Positions 1 to 12,200 are shown, counted from the first letter of the stretch. The stretch is 64,000 nucleotides of DNA from Geosiphon pyriformis (GCA_016748015.1 JAAOMT010000128.1:1759770-1823769); one strand, 5' to 3'. The notes: generated from the letters alone by a model not told the origin. Numbers and translations: made by a program.

Positions 1-2
1 AA

Positions 3-368
3 GTGGCAAAATCAAAAAACATAAGAGCAAACCATCTAGGATTTGCGAAATTCTTATTTCAACACTACTGTCAACATTTGGAATTAAATCACAACCACAT
101 ATTAGCAGAATCAGCTTTCAATTTCTACATCAACAAAAGAATTGCCTATCTGTTAGGAACACCAGTAAATATTGAATTGGCAAGAAAAGCCTTTTATAGT
201 AAATTAATTCAAAATACTAACCTGCCAACAAATCACAATTTTGCCTCTATTATCATGGAAATCAACAAAGAAATTGAACACTACATACAGCAAAAATATC
301 CCATTACTTATGCAAGCAAAGGCAAAGGAAAACTGCAAACACCAGCAGTAACACCCAAAAAAATATAA
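3..368 (+). pseudogene. Gypsy-A gag N-terminal region
   Basis: An open stretch of 121 codons starting MAKSKNIRANHLGF, which I recognise as the opening of a Rhizophagus Gypsy polyprotein. No catalytic motif is visible. A decayed version of the same region, including the AFNFYINK-like stretch, lies at about 37880-38080 just after another Gypsy-A LTR, so it is the first coding segment after the 5' LTR. The frame continues beyond 368 as a broken sequence with stops at about 496 and 600. The start codon at position 3 agrees with the family start; the LTR and primer site would lie upstream of the window. Confidence 0.7.
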
Positions 369-956
369 CTACCTACTTGGAAGAAAACAAGAGTTAAGTC
401 CCCAACTAATCCATCATACCATTATACATCCAGAAGTGCCATTAATATTACATTTACTGGTGCGGCCACATCAAACATGACATCAGCATTTGGATGATTC
501 CTATTCCAAAGTAAACAAAGGAAAGCAGAGTTATTAGGACCATACAGCACATATTTTGAAGGATTTAACTTACAATTATCAACACCATCAGGACTCTGAT
601 TGTTACCATCTCCCCAGATTTCGGAATTTCTGATCCATAAGAAGTAATAGAATCAGAAAAAGAGAAAGAAGAAGAAGCTGAAGATTAAGAATTCACTTAC
701 CAGAACCCAATTGCTGAAAACCCAGAATTTGAAACTCTGAATCTTCAAACCCAGCAAAATCTAAACCCAGAAAATCCAGAAATCAAAACTCTGAATATTC
801 AGACACTGCCAACTCAGGATAATTGAAACTCTGATTTAATAAATCAACAAAACTTACCTCTAGTAATTGTCATCGATCAATCACCAATTAATCCAATAGC
901 CAAACCCCTACAACCACCACTTCAACTACTACCACAACAACCCAACTTAGATCCAA

Positions 957-1765
957 TGGCCTACACACTAATCACAAAACTTGACAATTTTACTGGCAAA
1001 GAGAACAATGCCCAAATATGGCTCAATGACATTGAAAAAGCCATAGTGGCCAATGGATGGAACAACAGTAGAGTCTTTTAAGCAATCTCCTATTTTCTTA
1101 AAGATACTGCTGACTTGTGGTATTAAAGTCTAGCCATCAAACCACAAACCTTCAATGAGTTCAAAACAGAATTTTTGAAATACTTTAGTAATAACAATAG
1201 TATTAATCACTTGACCAACACATTTACCATCATCAAACAAGAGAACACAGAAGCAGTCACCACTTACTTGGGATGCTTCCATAGAAATCTGTGCCAAATT
1301 CAGACAATTCAAGCTGATTACTTTACAGTGCCACAGATCTTGAACCAGTTTATCAGAGGATTGCACAGTAGCATCCTTCAGTAAGTACGTCCAATACATC
1401 TAGTTGATCTCTCAACCACTGTCACTCACAATAAAGATTTTGAAGCAGCCAAGCTAGAAGCCAACTATGCCCAAGCTGTAAATTTAGTGATGAACGGATC
1501 ATCTGACTTGGATTCCAAATTAAAACAATTCAGTGATACAATCAATCAAAAACTAGAAGAATACTTAGTTGACAATCGTGCAATCTATCAACTACCACAA
1601 TAACGCAATAATTCAGGAAACATGAATTGTTTCCAAAATCAGCTGCATCTATCAACATCATTGTCATCATCATTACCCAATCAGCCATGGCAGCCAGAAA
1701 CACGTGTTTGCCACAACTGTGATAAATAAAGTCACATTAGAGCTGACTGTCAATTTTATAGCAAC
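957..1765 (+). pseudogene. Gypsy-A gag capsid-like domain with CCHC zinc knuckle
   Basis: Broken gag-like coding region. A Ty3-type capsid segment runs from about 957 to 1385, with recognisable NAQIWLNDIEKA-like and FNEFKTEFLKYFS stretches. It is followed by a linker and a CCHC knuckle at about 1711-1752 (C-x2-C-x4-H-x4-C), then a Gln/Pro/Tyr-rich tail to about 1960. Gag proteins form the virus-like particle and bind the element RNA. Stops fall where Gln is expected (for example 1078-1080, 1123-1125 and inside the knuckle), suggesting C-to-T decay of CAA codons. No complete open reading frame remains. Confidence 0.75.
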
Positions 1766-2339
1766 AATTCATGATCGGGAAATCAATATCGAAACCCTGA
1801 TCACAGATTTCAGACTCAAAATCACTACCCAAATCAAGACCAATATCAAACCACTTACTTGTTAATGCCACAGCAACCAATCTATCAACCACCAGTATAT
1901 CAACCTCCAATTTATCAACTGCAGCCACCAGTAATTTATCAGCCACAGCCCAAATAATTTATCAGCCCCAACAACCAATTCAAACACCACTCCAAAACTC
2001 CACTCAAATGATATCAGGAAACCCAAAACCTAGAATCACTCAAAACTGAAGATCGGCAATGGTTGTTCATCAACTGATTCCCAGCTCCTTTCACCAACCA
2101 CCAGACTTTCGACAGCAGAATTTGAGTATCAGTTCCACCCAAAACCCAAATTTCCAGAACTATTTAAGTCTCTTGGTTATCCCAAAAGATGCCACCACTA
2201 ACAACTTGGAATCCAACTCACCCCAAATAACACTTACCAACAATATTCCACTAACAATGATCACCAAAAACAAATCTCTTACAGCCATCTTTCCTTTTGA
2301 ATTGGAGGAAACCATTAACCCACCTTTGTTCAGTGGAGC

Positions 2340-2720
2340 AGCACTCAAGGAGAAACCCATCACCACAATGTACACTGATGCAAAAGTTGATGGTCACTTC
2401 ATCAAACTGATCCTAGATAGTGGATCAGCTGGCAGCATTATTACAAGACAACTCATGGATTAATTAGGTTGTCAAGTTAATCATGCTGCCAGTGCCAGAA
2501 TTATTACAGCTGATGGAACAACCAAAACACTCATTGAAGAGATTGATGATTTCCCCATAGAAGTCAATAGCATTATAGTACCAATCAAAGTACTCATCAT
2601 GAAAGCCACTTAATATCAAGCACTTATTGGGAATGACTGGCTGTTCAAAATCAACGCAACCCTAGATTGGAACACCCAAGAGCTCCAGCTTAGCCAGAAC
2701 GGTGAACACATATGAGTACC
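2340..2720 (+). pseudogene. Gypsy-A retropepsin-like aspartic protease
   Basis: Translation gives a K-V-D-G-H-F-I segment followed by LILDSGSAGSIIT (about 2407-2445), the retropepsin active-site motif with D-S-G. A second conserved segment, YQALIGNDWL, lies at 2614-2643 and matches the C-terminal (I/L)-G-x-D-W-L motif of Gypsy proteases. One stop (2461-2463) separates the halves and another occurs at 2611-2613 where Gln would precede YQALIG. The protease would cleave Gag-Pol inside the particle. This copy cannot make the full product. Confidence 0.8.
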
Positions 2721-2724
2721 AGTC

Positions 2725-3980
2725 ATGTGTGGCCACATCAAGCCCATCATCATGTCATCACTACCACTTATCAAATTCAAGGAAGAAAAAACAAAACCCA
2801 CTTGGGAAGTGTACCAAGTCTCATGGGCCGACGTCAATCACAATGAACTGCTGCCAATACTCACCTGGGACAAAAATGACAACGGAAAAGAGAAACAAAG
2901 AGAAGAACCTACCTGGGAAGCCACTATTGATGCTTGGACCAACAACAACCAAAGTGAGATGCCACCAATTCTAGATTGGGAAGAAAAGAGCAAGAAAATA
3001 GGAAAAGGAAAAGAAGAAAACATACCTGAAAAAACCACCACTGTAGAAGAAATAACTAATGGCTGGAAAAGGAAATACTCATGTGAACCAATAAAAGAGT
3101 TGTCATATATACCTCTCAAATGCAAAGACTGTGAGAAGAAACTGTCCTCAATGGGAGCTTGAGTAGTGCCAAATAAAGACTACTGGATGCAAATCCATTA
3201 CTATTGCAAGTCTTGCCATAGGGAATGATATGGCTACCCAAAAAGACAAAACAAGTGGGACAATGAATCATGTCTCACTTGCAGTGAACAATTACTCAAT
3301 GAAGGAATGTGGAATGACATTTCTGGTCGAGAAGGAATGTGTGACACTTCATGCCAATACATGATCCTCATCAGTAACTGGGTGAGTCGTGGTACACCCA
3401 TTACAGCAGTATGGCACCAAGCTATATCCTGCCTAGATGGCTATCCACATGATAAGGATGAAATCTGGCGAATGGCCAATGCCAAAGTAGAAGATGCTTT
3501 GCCTAGTGAAATTCTGAAGATCAAGAATAACCCTCCAGAACCAACAGATATTGTTTTGGTTCTCAACCTGGACATTTTTATTGACTTAGAAAACAGCCCA
3601 GAAGAATTCCATGAACACTATCAGAATCTAGCACCCACAAGAAAAGAGCAAGAGCAATGCTTGGAAGAAATCAACACCCAATTATGTGACCACTGTTTGA
3701 TTCCATGTAACTTCCAATTCTGTGATGATTGTGATCTTATCTACAATCCACCACTACACATAATCTACATGATCTCCAAAGAAAAAGAACCAATTAACAG
3801 CTACACATCAGAATCAGAATCAAGTTCTAACTCTGATTCAAACTCTGACAACGACGATAACAAAAATAATGGTTCCAGCTCCGTTTAAAATGGCTATAAC
3901 AATGACAATGATTCCAACTCAGATTCAAACTCCAATTCAAACTACGAACAATATATTGCACTTCCTGACCTCATCAAGGA
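2725..3980 (+). pseudogene. Gypsy-A Cys-rich module between protease and dUTPase (function unknown)
   Basis: About 420 codons lie between protease and dUTPase, where many Gypsy elements have only a short linker. The first third is charged, with repeated Trp-containing motifs such as TWEVYQ, LTWDKN and TWEATI. The middle (about 3112-3360) has Cys pairs C-K-D-C, C-K-S-C, C-L-T-C and a later C-D-T-S-C. A further pair of pairs (C-D-H-C and C-D-D-C) sits at about 3685-3735, followed by a Ser/Asp/Asn-rich acidic tract to about 3960. The paired CxxC motifs suggest one or two zinc-ribbon or treble-clef folds; this is inference. Stops at 3160, 3226 and 3886 interrupt it. Confidence 0.6.
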
Positions 3981-4020
3981 GCAAGAACTGAAATGATTCA
4001 GTGATAATAATGAAGGTATT

Positions 4021-4485
4021 ATGCCAGAATGTGCACATGATACTGATACAGGATTTGATCTGAGATATTCAGGAAAGAACGCCATCAAATTGAAACCTCA
4101 TTTGTGCACTTGCATTGATCTAAAAATAGCACTGGAAATTTTAGCAACAACAATGGTTCAATTAGCATCTAGGAGTAGTTTAGTGAAAAAGGGAATAAAC
4201 ATCAGAGAAAGAATAATTGATGCAGGATATGTAGAAAATATCATTGCTATGCTACAAAATGACTCAGAAAAGACTTATGTTATAGAGCCAAATGAAAGGA
4301 TAGCACAGGCAATATTCCTGCCTCTGGTGAAAATAGCTCAGTTAATTTCAGTAGGAAATAGGAAAGAATTAGGGATAATAGCAAAAAGGATACAGGGATT
4401 TGGATCAATGAGTAGAATAGATATACTAGTCAATATAATGAAAGAAGAAATTATTGGCCAAGGAGAAATTATCTCAACTGGTTAA
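4021..4485 (+). pseudogene. Gypsy-A dUTPase domain
   Basis: An open 154-codon stretch with all five motifs of trimeric dUTPases in order: motif 1 TGFDLRYSG (about residues 9-19), motif 2 ASRSSLVKKGI, motif 3 RIIDAGYVENI (family G-x-I-D-x-x-Y-x-G), motif 4 NERIAQAI, and motif 5 IQGFGSMSR (family G-F-G-S-T-G). dUTPase hydrolyses dUTP to dUMP and keeps uracil out of newly made DNA. It sits between the Cys-rich module and RT in the same frame, so it would have been a Pol domain. Several Gly-to-Glu/Arg and Thr-to-Met changes at invariant places imply this copy is inactive. Retroelement dUTPases are known in some retroviruses and a few Gypsy lineages. Confidence 0.85.
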
Positions 4486-4515
4486 ACAATTTCTATTCCA
4501 CCATATAGCCAATAC

Positions 4516-6245
4516 ATGTTAGCAATAGAAAGGAGAGAAAAAGAGCAAAAACAGATTTTTGAAGCAGAAGCAACCCTTTGTGAATCAGGAGAAATTGGAC
4601 TTATCAATCTACACATACCAGCCAAGAGCCATAACCATATCAAAATTCCCATCTACAACAACACCAAAAATGTTGTAGAGATACTAGAAGAAATTACTCT
4701 CGAATATTTAACCACGGAAATTGAAGATCAAGCACCAAGCAACATTCCAGATTTTCCACAGCTTTGTGGATATGTAGACATTACATCACAAACCATTTAC
4801 AGACAAAACAAATGTTATCTGTTACAGCCAGAACAATTGGAACAGATAAACATAAGAAATCTAGACCCACTTCAACAGATGCAATTAAAGATGTTACTCA
4901 ATAATTTCAATGACATCTTTGCCAATGAAAACGAATTTGGCAGAACTAATATTATCCAGCATCAAATCAAGACTGGAGATGCAATGCCAATCAAACAGCG
5001 AGCATATAGGGTACCACCAGCCAGCCATGAAATCATCTGTCAAAAGATCAACCAAATGCTTGACAACAGATTAATTCAGCCATCAATGAGTTCATGGTCG
5101 TCACCAGTAGTACTCGTCTATAAAAAGAATAGAAAAATCCGATTTTGTGTAGACTACAGGAAACTCAATAATGTAACTTGTGGAGACAGTTATCCAACTC
5201 CATAAATACAAAAACTATTCAACACTTTTGGTGGAAACAAATGGTTCTCAATATTAGACTTGAATAGTGAATACTGACAAGTAGTCATGGATCCAGCTGA
5301 CAAAGAAAAAATGGCATTCACTACAAGAGAGAGAAACTTTGAGTTTGAAGTTATGCTATTCGGCTTAACCAATGCCCCAGCTACATTTCAATGGCTAATA
5401 GAAATTGTGTATACTAGCTTATTGTAGAAATCAGTAGTTGTATACTTGGATAACACCAATGTGTTCTCAAAAACATTTGATGATCATCTACATTATCTTC
5501 AACAAGTGTTCAAAAGACTACAACAAGCAAAATTAAAATTAAATGCAATGAAGTGTTTTTTTGGCAAAACAGAACTAAAACTCTTGGAACACATAGTTAA
5601 CAAAAACAGCATAAAAACAGATCCAAAGAAAATAGAGATAGTAAAAAACTTTCCAATACCAACCAACATAACTGAGCTGAAATCATTTTTGGGATTTGTG
5701 AGCTATTATAGATGCTTTATAAAGAACTTTTCAAAGATAGCACAACCACTCAATGATCTTCAAACCAAAAATGCAAAGTATGAATGGACTAAAACTCAGC
5801 AAAAAGCATTTGACATCTTAAGAAAAAAGCTTATTCAAGCTCCAGTATTGATCTATTCAGATCATAGTAAACCATTCATTATCACTACTAATGCATCAGA
5901 TCCAGCATTGGGAGCAGTACTATCTCAGAGAAGATTGGATGAAAAAGAACATCCAGTCGCATATGCCAGCTAAGGTTTGACTCCAGCTGAAAAGAACTAT
6001 GAAATACCAGAATTAGAACATCTAGCAATTTATTGAGCAGTTATGAAATGGAAAGAATACTTGAGCCAAAAGTTTGAGGTATACACAGATCACAAAGGAT
6101 TGACATCACTCCAAAAACAAGAATTTGGAAACAGAAGACAGTCAAGATAGAAAATGGCTCTTTTGACATATACTTATACCATACATTATAAAAAGGGAAA
6201 AGACAACAGAAATGCTAATGGTTTATCACGAATAAGACAAATCTA
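4516..6245 (+). pseudogene. Gypsy-A reverse transcriptase and RNase H
   Basis: RT begins after a spacer. It has SSWSSPVVLVYKKN and RFCVDYRKLN (about 5090-5170), a DLN(S) motif-A equivalent at 5258-5269, LFGLTNAPATFQ (about 5356-5391), and a catalytic box reading Y-L-D-N (about 5440-5451) where Y-L-D-D is expected. LGFVSYYRCFIKNFSKIA marks the thumb and connection. RNase H starts near 5860 (ITTNASDPALGAVLSQ; the catalytic Asp of TDAS is Asn here) and continues to the T-D-H-K-G segment and an LSRIRQ end. Stops at 5203, 5275, 5425, 5971 and 6033 replace expected Gln/Arg or Trp codons. The copy is inactive. Confidence 0.88.
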
Positions 6246-6499
6246 AGAACATTTCAACCCAAAAATATAACAAAACCAAAACAATACTCACGAAAATATA
6301 ACAAAAGATAAACACACAAAAATATCAACAACTTCAACATTATATAGATACTTAACAGTTTAAGGAGAAATTATCTCAACTGGAACAAAAGAGGATCAAA
6401 CAACAATCCAAATATTTTATTACTTACCAAAATATACTTTATTGGAAAAATAAAAAAGATTCAGATCAACCAACCAGAGTAATTACAGAACCAGAAAAG

Positions 6500-7640
6500 G
6501 AGACAATACTGTTCAACATGCACTCAGATTCAACTGCAGGACATTTTCATAAAGAAGCAACTATAGAAAAAACCAGAAAGAGATACTATTAGTCATTAAT
6601 GTATCCAGATATCATCTAATATGTGTAAAATTGTGATGCTTGTTAAAGAAGAGGAGGAACAAGACCCAGCAAACCATTGAGACCAATCAAAGTGGGACAA
6701 CCATTTGATCATATTAGAATTGATTTAGTCGGACCATTGACAATTACCAGCAGAGGCAACAGATATATTGCAGTAGCCATAAACTATCTTACTAAATGAC
6801 CAGAAGCCAAAGCAATTCAAAAAGTGGATGCAGAATTTGTTGCCAAATTTGTCTATTAAGATCTGATTTGTTAACATGGATGTCTAAAAGAACTATTATC
6901 AGACCAAAGAACTTATTTTGTGAATAGAACATTAGCAGAACTAAGCTGAAGATTCAGAATTAAGAGACCACTATCATCATTATACCATCCACAAACCAAT
7001 AGATTAGTTGAAAAATTTAATAGAACATTGTGTAAAGCAATAGCAAAACTCAGCCAAGAAAACCAGAACAAATGGGATTTGTTCATACTATCAGTATTAT
7101 TTGCTTATCGGACAATAAAACAAGACACCACACAAGCAACACCATTTGAATTAATATACAGTAGAACAGCAACATTACCAGTTGAGATAGAGGTTAACAC
7201 ATATTCAACTGAACCAATAACAGAAGAAAATTTCCAAGAAACATTGTTAAGAAGAACATATGACTTAATAGAAACATTAGAAAACAAACAAAAAAAAGCA
7301 GCTAATAATATACAAAAGTCACAAAAAAAACAGAAAGAAAGACATAATAATCAACTATCAGACAAACCAGTTGAATTCAAGATTGGAGACAAAGTACTCT
7401 TATATTGTACCAAAGCGGAAAAACAATGAAGTGGAAAATTTGACCCCAAATGAGATGGACCATTTCACATAGAAGAAATTTTAGGGAATAAAGCTTACAA
7501 ATTAAGACTGAATAACAAAATCTTAACCAAAGCAGCACATGGAGATTAACTAAAACCATACCACAACATCACACTATTATCCATCAGTAATATTCCACAA
7601 TTAGAAGTACAGAAGATACTAATCCAACCAGAGAAGATTT
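6500..7640 (+). pseudogene. Gypsy-A integrase
   Basis: An HHCC zinc-binding module is visible at about 6520-6650 (H-x-H spacing then C-D-A-C). The DDE core follows: IRIDLVGPL (first Asp, about 6714-6740), LSDQRTYF (second Asp, about 6895-6918), and the conserved YHPQTNRLVEKFN with the catalytic Glu at about 7008. A GPY/F-like C-terminal region reads K-x-D-G-P-F-H-I-E-E-I at about 7449-7480. Trp and Gln codons are lost to stops at about 6798, 6856, 6871 and 7429. Integrase inserts the cDNA into the genome; this copy is dead. Confidence 0.85.
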
Positions 7641-8387
7641 CACAAGATCTGGAACCAATCATCATCATTGACAACAACACATTAAATTAATCTATTAAAA
7701 GAATATATAAAGACATAGTAGACATAACAAAAAATATCAGAAAAATAGAAATTACAGATAACATCTACTTACTAGCACAACAACTCTTTCAATTGATTCA
7801 ACACCAAGAGATGGAAATTACAATTAATCAACAAACCATCTAATATCAAGACACTAGAAAGACATTGCCACATAGAACACAGAAGAAAACAGAAAATACC
7901 ATTGACAAAATCATTGTGAAAATAAAATTAGCAATAAAAGAGTCAACAAAAAAGTTACTATACCAAGAGTTGACTAAAGAAACTTGGAATTGATGGATAC
8001 AACAATTTCCAAGAAACTATTGTTATTTTTACTTGGGACAATATGTGAATATCTAAAATCTATATACGGATAAAACAAAGTGATTATTTGACACAAGAAT
8101 ACTACAACAATTAGAACATTTTTTGGGAAAAAACAACTTATCTATACAGGCCCAAGCCATATACCAAATACACACAGCATTTCAGGATTGACCAGAAATC
8201 TTACTCAACAAAGCAATAGATATGGTTACCAGTAATCAATTAGGAAAGATTACCAACACTCAATTTGAAGAATTACAGACTCAAATAATACAAGTAATTC
8301 TTGAAAATGAAATTCAGAAAATACTTTAAGAAGGGAAATTAACAGAGTTAGATTTCGATGGAGCTCAATATTAAAAAAAAGGAATAA
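7641..8387 (+). pseudogene. Gypsy-A region after integrase, unknown function
   Basis: The frame of integrase continues for about 240 codons after the GPY/F-like region to a stop next to the purine-rich tract (8371-8387). Composition is rich in Ile, Gln, Lys and Thr with predicted helical character. No chromodomain aromatic cage or envelope-like membrane segment could be seen. The same region is present in the minus-strand copy at 35071-36020, so it belongs to the element and is not a later insertion. The function is unknown. Confidence 0.55.
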
Positions 8388-9201
8388 TGTTATTTATAAA
8401 AATATAGGGAATATATATTAGCATAGTTATTAACCAATCAAAAGTAGATGTAGTAAAATGTGGAATTCCAGGATTCCTCTTAGGAATTGCAGGATTCTAG
8501 GAATTACAGGATTCTCACAAGAAATTGCAGGATTCCTGTTGTGAAGAATTGAGGAATTGAGAAATCTCAATTATATATATATAGCAGTAGAATTAGAAGC
8601 TAAAAAGACAGATCTCTCAGTTTAGATTTCATCTGGACAACTTTCCAAACCACAAATAAATAACTGTTTGTTATCTCAAATCCACTGCCACTATCAACAC
8701 TTTATGTTGATAGTAATTGATACTTAACCATACTGGAACAATAGCTCTTGATCACGGCTATTGATGGAATACTAATTTGCAAATTGCCTTGGCTTATTTT
8801 TTTTCTTTCTTTATTTTCTTTTCTTTTCTTTATTTCTTGCTTTGATTTTATTGTTGTTTACTAATTCTATTAAGGATTAATGTGTGGGATACTGACGTCA
8901 GGATAAATGTGACTGGTAAAAGACCCAGAAATAAGGGTAGAACACTCGATTGAGAATAGCTTACCAGAAAGAATACTAGCCATCAAGCTGAAAAAGAAAT
9001 TAATGAAACTGCAGTTTCGGGAAGCTACGGATAAAACTATTACCATTGAATCTCTGTTCATTATACAAAGAACTCAACCAAACCCTTTGGATACAAACCT
9101 TCAGACACAAACCTTCAGATCACTATCAACTACAACTAGATTTGAGCACCAAGTTATGGGTTTGTTATTTAATCCAACACCAGAAATAGTTACCTGTAAC
9201 A
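8388..9201 (+). repeat. LTR-A, 3' LTR of Gypsy-A
   Basis: Starts TGTTATTTATAA just after a purine-rich tract and ends CTGTAACA, the TG...CA ends expected of an LTR. Homologous sequence occurs at 34276-35070 on the minus strand and at 36021-36699 plus 37673-37845 on the plus strand. In the last copy the LTR is followed directly by a likely primer-binding region and the gag start, which supports the right-hand boundary. A TATATATATA stretch at about 8572-8582 could be the promoter. The left part has several near repeats of a GGAATTGCAGGATTC-type motif. Confidence 0.8.
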
Positions 9202-12200
9202 CTGGCTAATACTTTTGATGGACACTTACTAGCCAAAGCTTTTACCTGATTCAATTTTAGAGGTGTTGAAAAAGTGATTAATTTCATCCTAATGAATAGA
9301 AATTTGGCATCTGCAATTGTATCGCATAAAGTCAATGATGTGTCTGAGTTTTTTGATACAGATTATAAGTTAGTTTCAGTTTTAATTGGATTGGGTAGAC
9401 TACTGAATGTCCATCTTACTAGCATTTGCAGACAAGCCAACTGAGACTAATGGAAGTTCAAATTGGGAGATGTGAATGATGCTCAGTAGTTGGGCTTTAA
9501 AGACCATTTATCTGCTGAGTTGTTGGTTAAGTTGGAAACATTTAAGAAGGCAAGAAGCAATAATGACTTAAATACAATGTGGAAAATGTTGGAGGAAGCC
9601 ATAATACAAGCTGGCAGTATGGTTTTCTCTAAGATTTGGTATAGTGAGTATGACTGTTCAAGGAACAAACAATCTTCAAAATTCTTTAAATTAGAAATAC
9701 TTGTTGCAAAAATTGTGAAATGTTGGAATTCTGGTGATCTACTGAATTTCAACTGTTTTATAAAGATCTGGCTAGCTATTGATAAAGTTGAAGCTTCCAA
9801 AGTTAATAGTATGGTTTTGAACAATGTGAGCTTGATGAATTTAATTAAACATTTGTTAGTAGTAAGAAAAAAGTATCAGAAATCTAAGTATTGTGAGTCT
9901 AAGATTGCTAAGGATACTGCTATAAAAAAGGTGATTGACTATCATATGAAAAACTTCTGTTCTGACAAAAAAAGAATAATAAAAAGCATTTTGAAGCATC
10001 CATTTCACAAGGTAGTTTTGGATTACTTGGTGGTGGATGATAAGATAGTAGTTGAATCTAATAAAGTAAAGCTCAAGGTTGATAAAATTATGAAAGAGTG
10101 AACAAGGAAGCAATCTGTTCTTCCAAAAATGCCTGACCTTTGGGCTTGACAATACATGCTTCTAGATTGTGTAGTTGATAATGCTTTCTCTGGTGTGATG
10201 AATGAAATTGGTATGGAGGAATTGTTTTTGGTTGTTGATAATTTGCCAAATGATAAAACAACTGAGTTGTCAGGAATATCTAATGAACTTTAGAAGCATT
10301 GTAGTGAAGAGATCTTGACTTGTCTGTTGAGGCTGCTGAATTTGTGTTTAAGTATGGATTCAGTGTCTGATTCTTGGAAGAAAGCATGAGTTTTGATGAT
10401 TCCAAAACTTTACGAGTGGAATAGTGTTCTGACAAATATTAGACCTATCACATTAGTTGATACTGCTCATAAAATTCTATCTAAGATTCTATCTGATCAG
10501 ATATCTTTGGCTTGTAGCAAGTTTAATGTTCTTTGTGGTAACAATTTTTCAGTGTTGAAGAGTACTTCAACACAATCTCTTATTTTTGCTATTGGTTTAG
10601 TTGTTGAGGATACTCTGGAAAAAAACAGAGAGCTTTGGTTGATACTGCAAGATATGTACAAAGCTTATGATTTGGTTGGCTGGCTTCATTTGTGGACAAG
10701 CTTGTATCACATTAAAATGTGTAAACATTTCATCTGATTTTTTGAAAACATTCATGAGAACTGGGTTAACAGAGTGATAACAGACTTTGGGCTCTCAGAT
10801 GGTTATAAGATACATAATGGGTTGGATCAAGGGGAGGTCTTTTTTCCACTGCTTTGGAGGATATTTTACGATCTGCTTTTGTGTGAAGTTAAAAGGCATA
10901 AGCACTTATGTGGGTACAGAATCAATTCTAGGTTTGTGGCAAAGTCAGGCAGGATTGAGGCAAGTGAAGAAAGAACTTTTTTTTTGGCTGCTGGTGTCTT
11001 TGTTGATGATACAATTTGGGTTGAAAGTAGTCATGCATCTACACAGTATATATTAAACATTGCAAGTGAATTTTTTGTGGTCAATGACATTTTAATTAAT
11101 AATGACAAGACAGTAACTATTCTTATCAATCAGAAAATTAAGAATGCTTTACTGTTAATCAATAGATCACCAATTTTGATTGCTAAAAAGGATGAATTAC
11201 ACTAATATTTAGACATTTTTTTGTCAACTGAGGGTCTCTCTAAGCCTAGTTTGGCTCAAGCTCATATAGATATTAGGTTTTTTTCTAATATAGTGTTAAA
11301 GAAGGTTGTTACAAATAAACAATTCTGTTATTTGGTTTCAGCAGTTTTACAACCCATAGTTAGCTATTGTATGCAGTTCAGTTTTGTTTCTTCTGGTGTG
11401 TATCATAAGTGGAATGTTATAATTAGAAAAGATCTTAGATTTAAAACTGGTTTACCATGTGACTTTCCCAGTGAGATCTTATATCATCCTTTTTTGTATG
11501 GTTTGAAGCTCTTTGAGCAAGTACAGTCTGAAAGAAAGCTGGCATTATTGATTTTATTCTCCAATGGCTGCAGCATTATTGGATGCTTATTTGATCATAG
11601 ATTCTTGAATTTGCAAGTTCTGAGTTGGGCTTCTCTGAATCCTTTACAGTTTTCTGTTAGATTGCAAGTTAGTCTTGTAAACAATTTTTTGGCAAGGGTG
11701 GTAAAGATTTTTTTGGAGAATGAATTGTCATTGATGAACAATCTGCTTAATGCCTTTCGTGGGTCTGATGATTTTCTAATGTCTAGTATTCTGGGTCAGT
11801 TTTTGTATTACAAATATGTCTTTTCATTAAAGTAATTTGGTGTTGTTTTTGGTGACAGAATTCTTGATAAGAAAGGAAGGGTAATGAACTGGAAGACATT
11901 TCATCATTGGAAGTGGTTGGACCCAAGGGGTCCAGTATCTCATTGGTTCTTTTTAACATCTGGTTTTATAAACAAATCTGTTTCTTTGGGGAATGAAACT
12001 ACTACTGCTGTCAAGAAAAATGTGCTGAGTGTTTTGAATTCTGGTAAGTTTTTTGATGTCTGCAATAATTTACTGAAAGTGTGGTCTGATTGTATTAAGG
12101 TTTATATAGATGAATCCTTAAGATGTGCTGGTTCTGCTGAAGTGGTGGGTGGAATGGCTGCATACTTTCCAGCTGTGGATGCTGGTATTGGGGTTAGTGT

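Larger units (their letters stand above)
1..9201 (+). mobile_element. Ty3/Gypsy LTR retrotransposon 'Gypsy-A', 3' part (5' end outside window)
   Basis: A degenerate LTR retrotransposon read on the plus strand. Domain order is gag, zinc knuckle, aspartic protease, Cys-rich module, dUTPase, RT, RNase H, integrase, extra C-terminal region, then a purine-rich tract at about 8371-8387 and an LTR at 8388-9201. RT before integrase defines Ty3/Gypsy. The reading frame is largely kept but broken by many single-base stops. The 5' LTR is not in the window. LINE sequence starts at once after 9201, so the element probably inserted into a LINE endonuclease region whose upstream half lies outside the window. 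Two more copies of this family are at 34276-36020 (minus) and 36021-38080 (plus). Confidence 0.9.

Noticed and set aside
1-8350. Stop-codon reassignment (TAA/TAG read as Gln) to explain the interrupted transposon frames
   Set aside because: Host genes in the same window (H4, MGM101, IDH2, VPS33) use TAA, TAG and TGA as normal stops, and the interrupted positions also include Trp and Arg codons, which fits C-to-T decay better.
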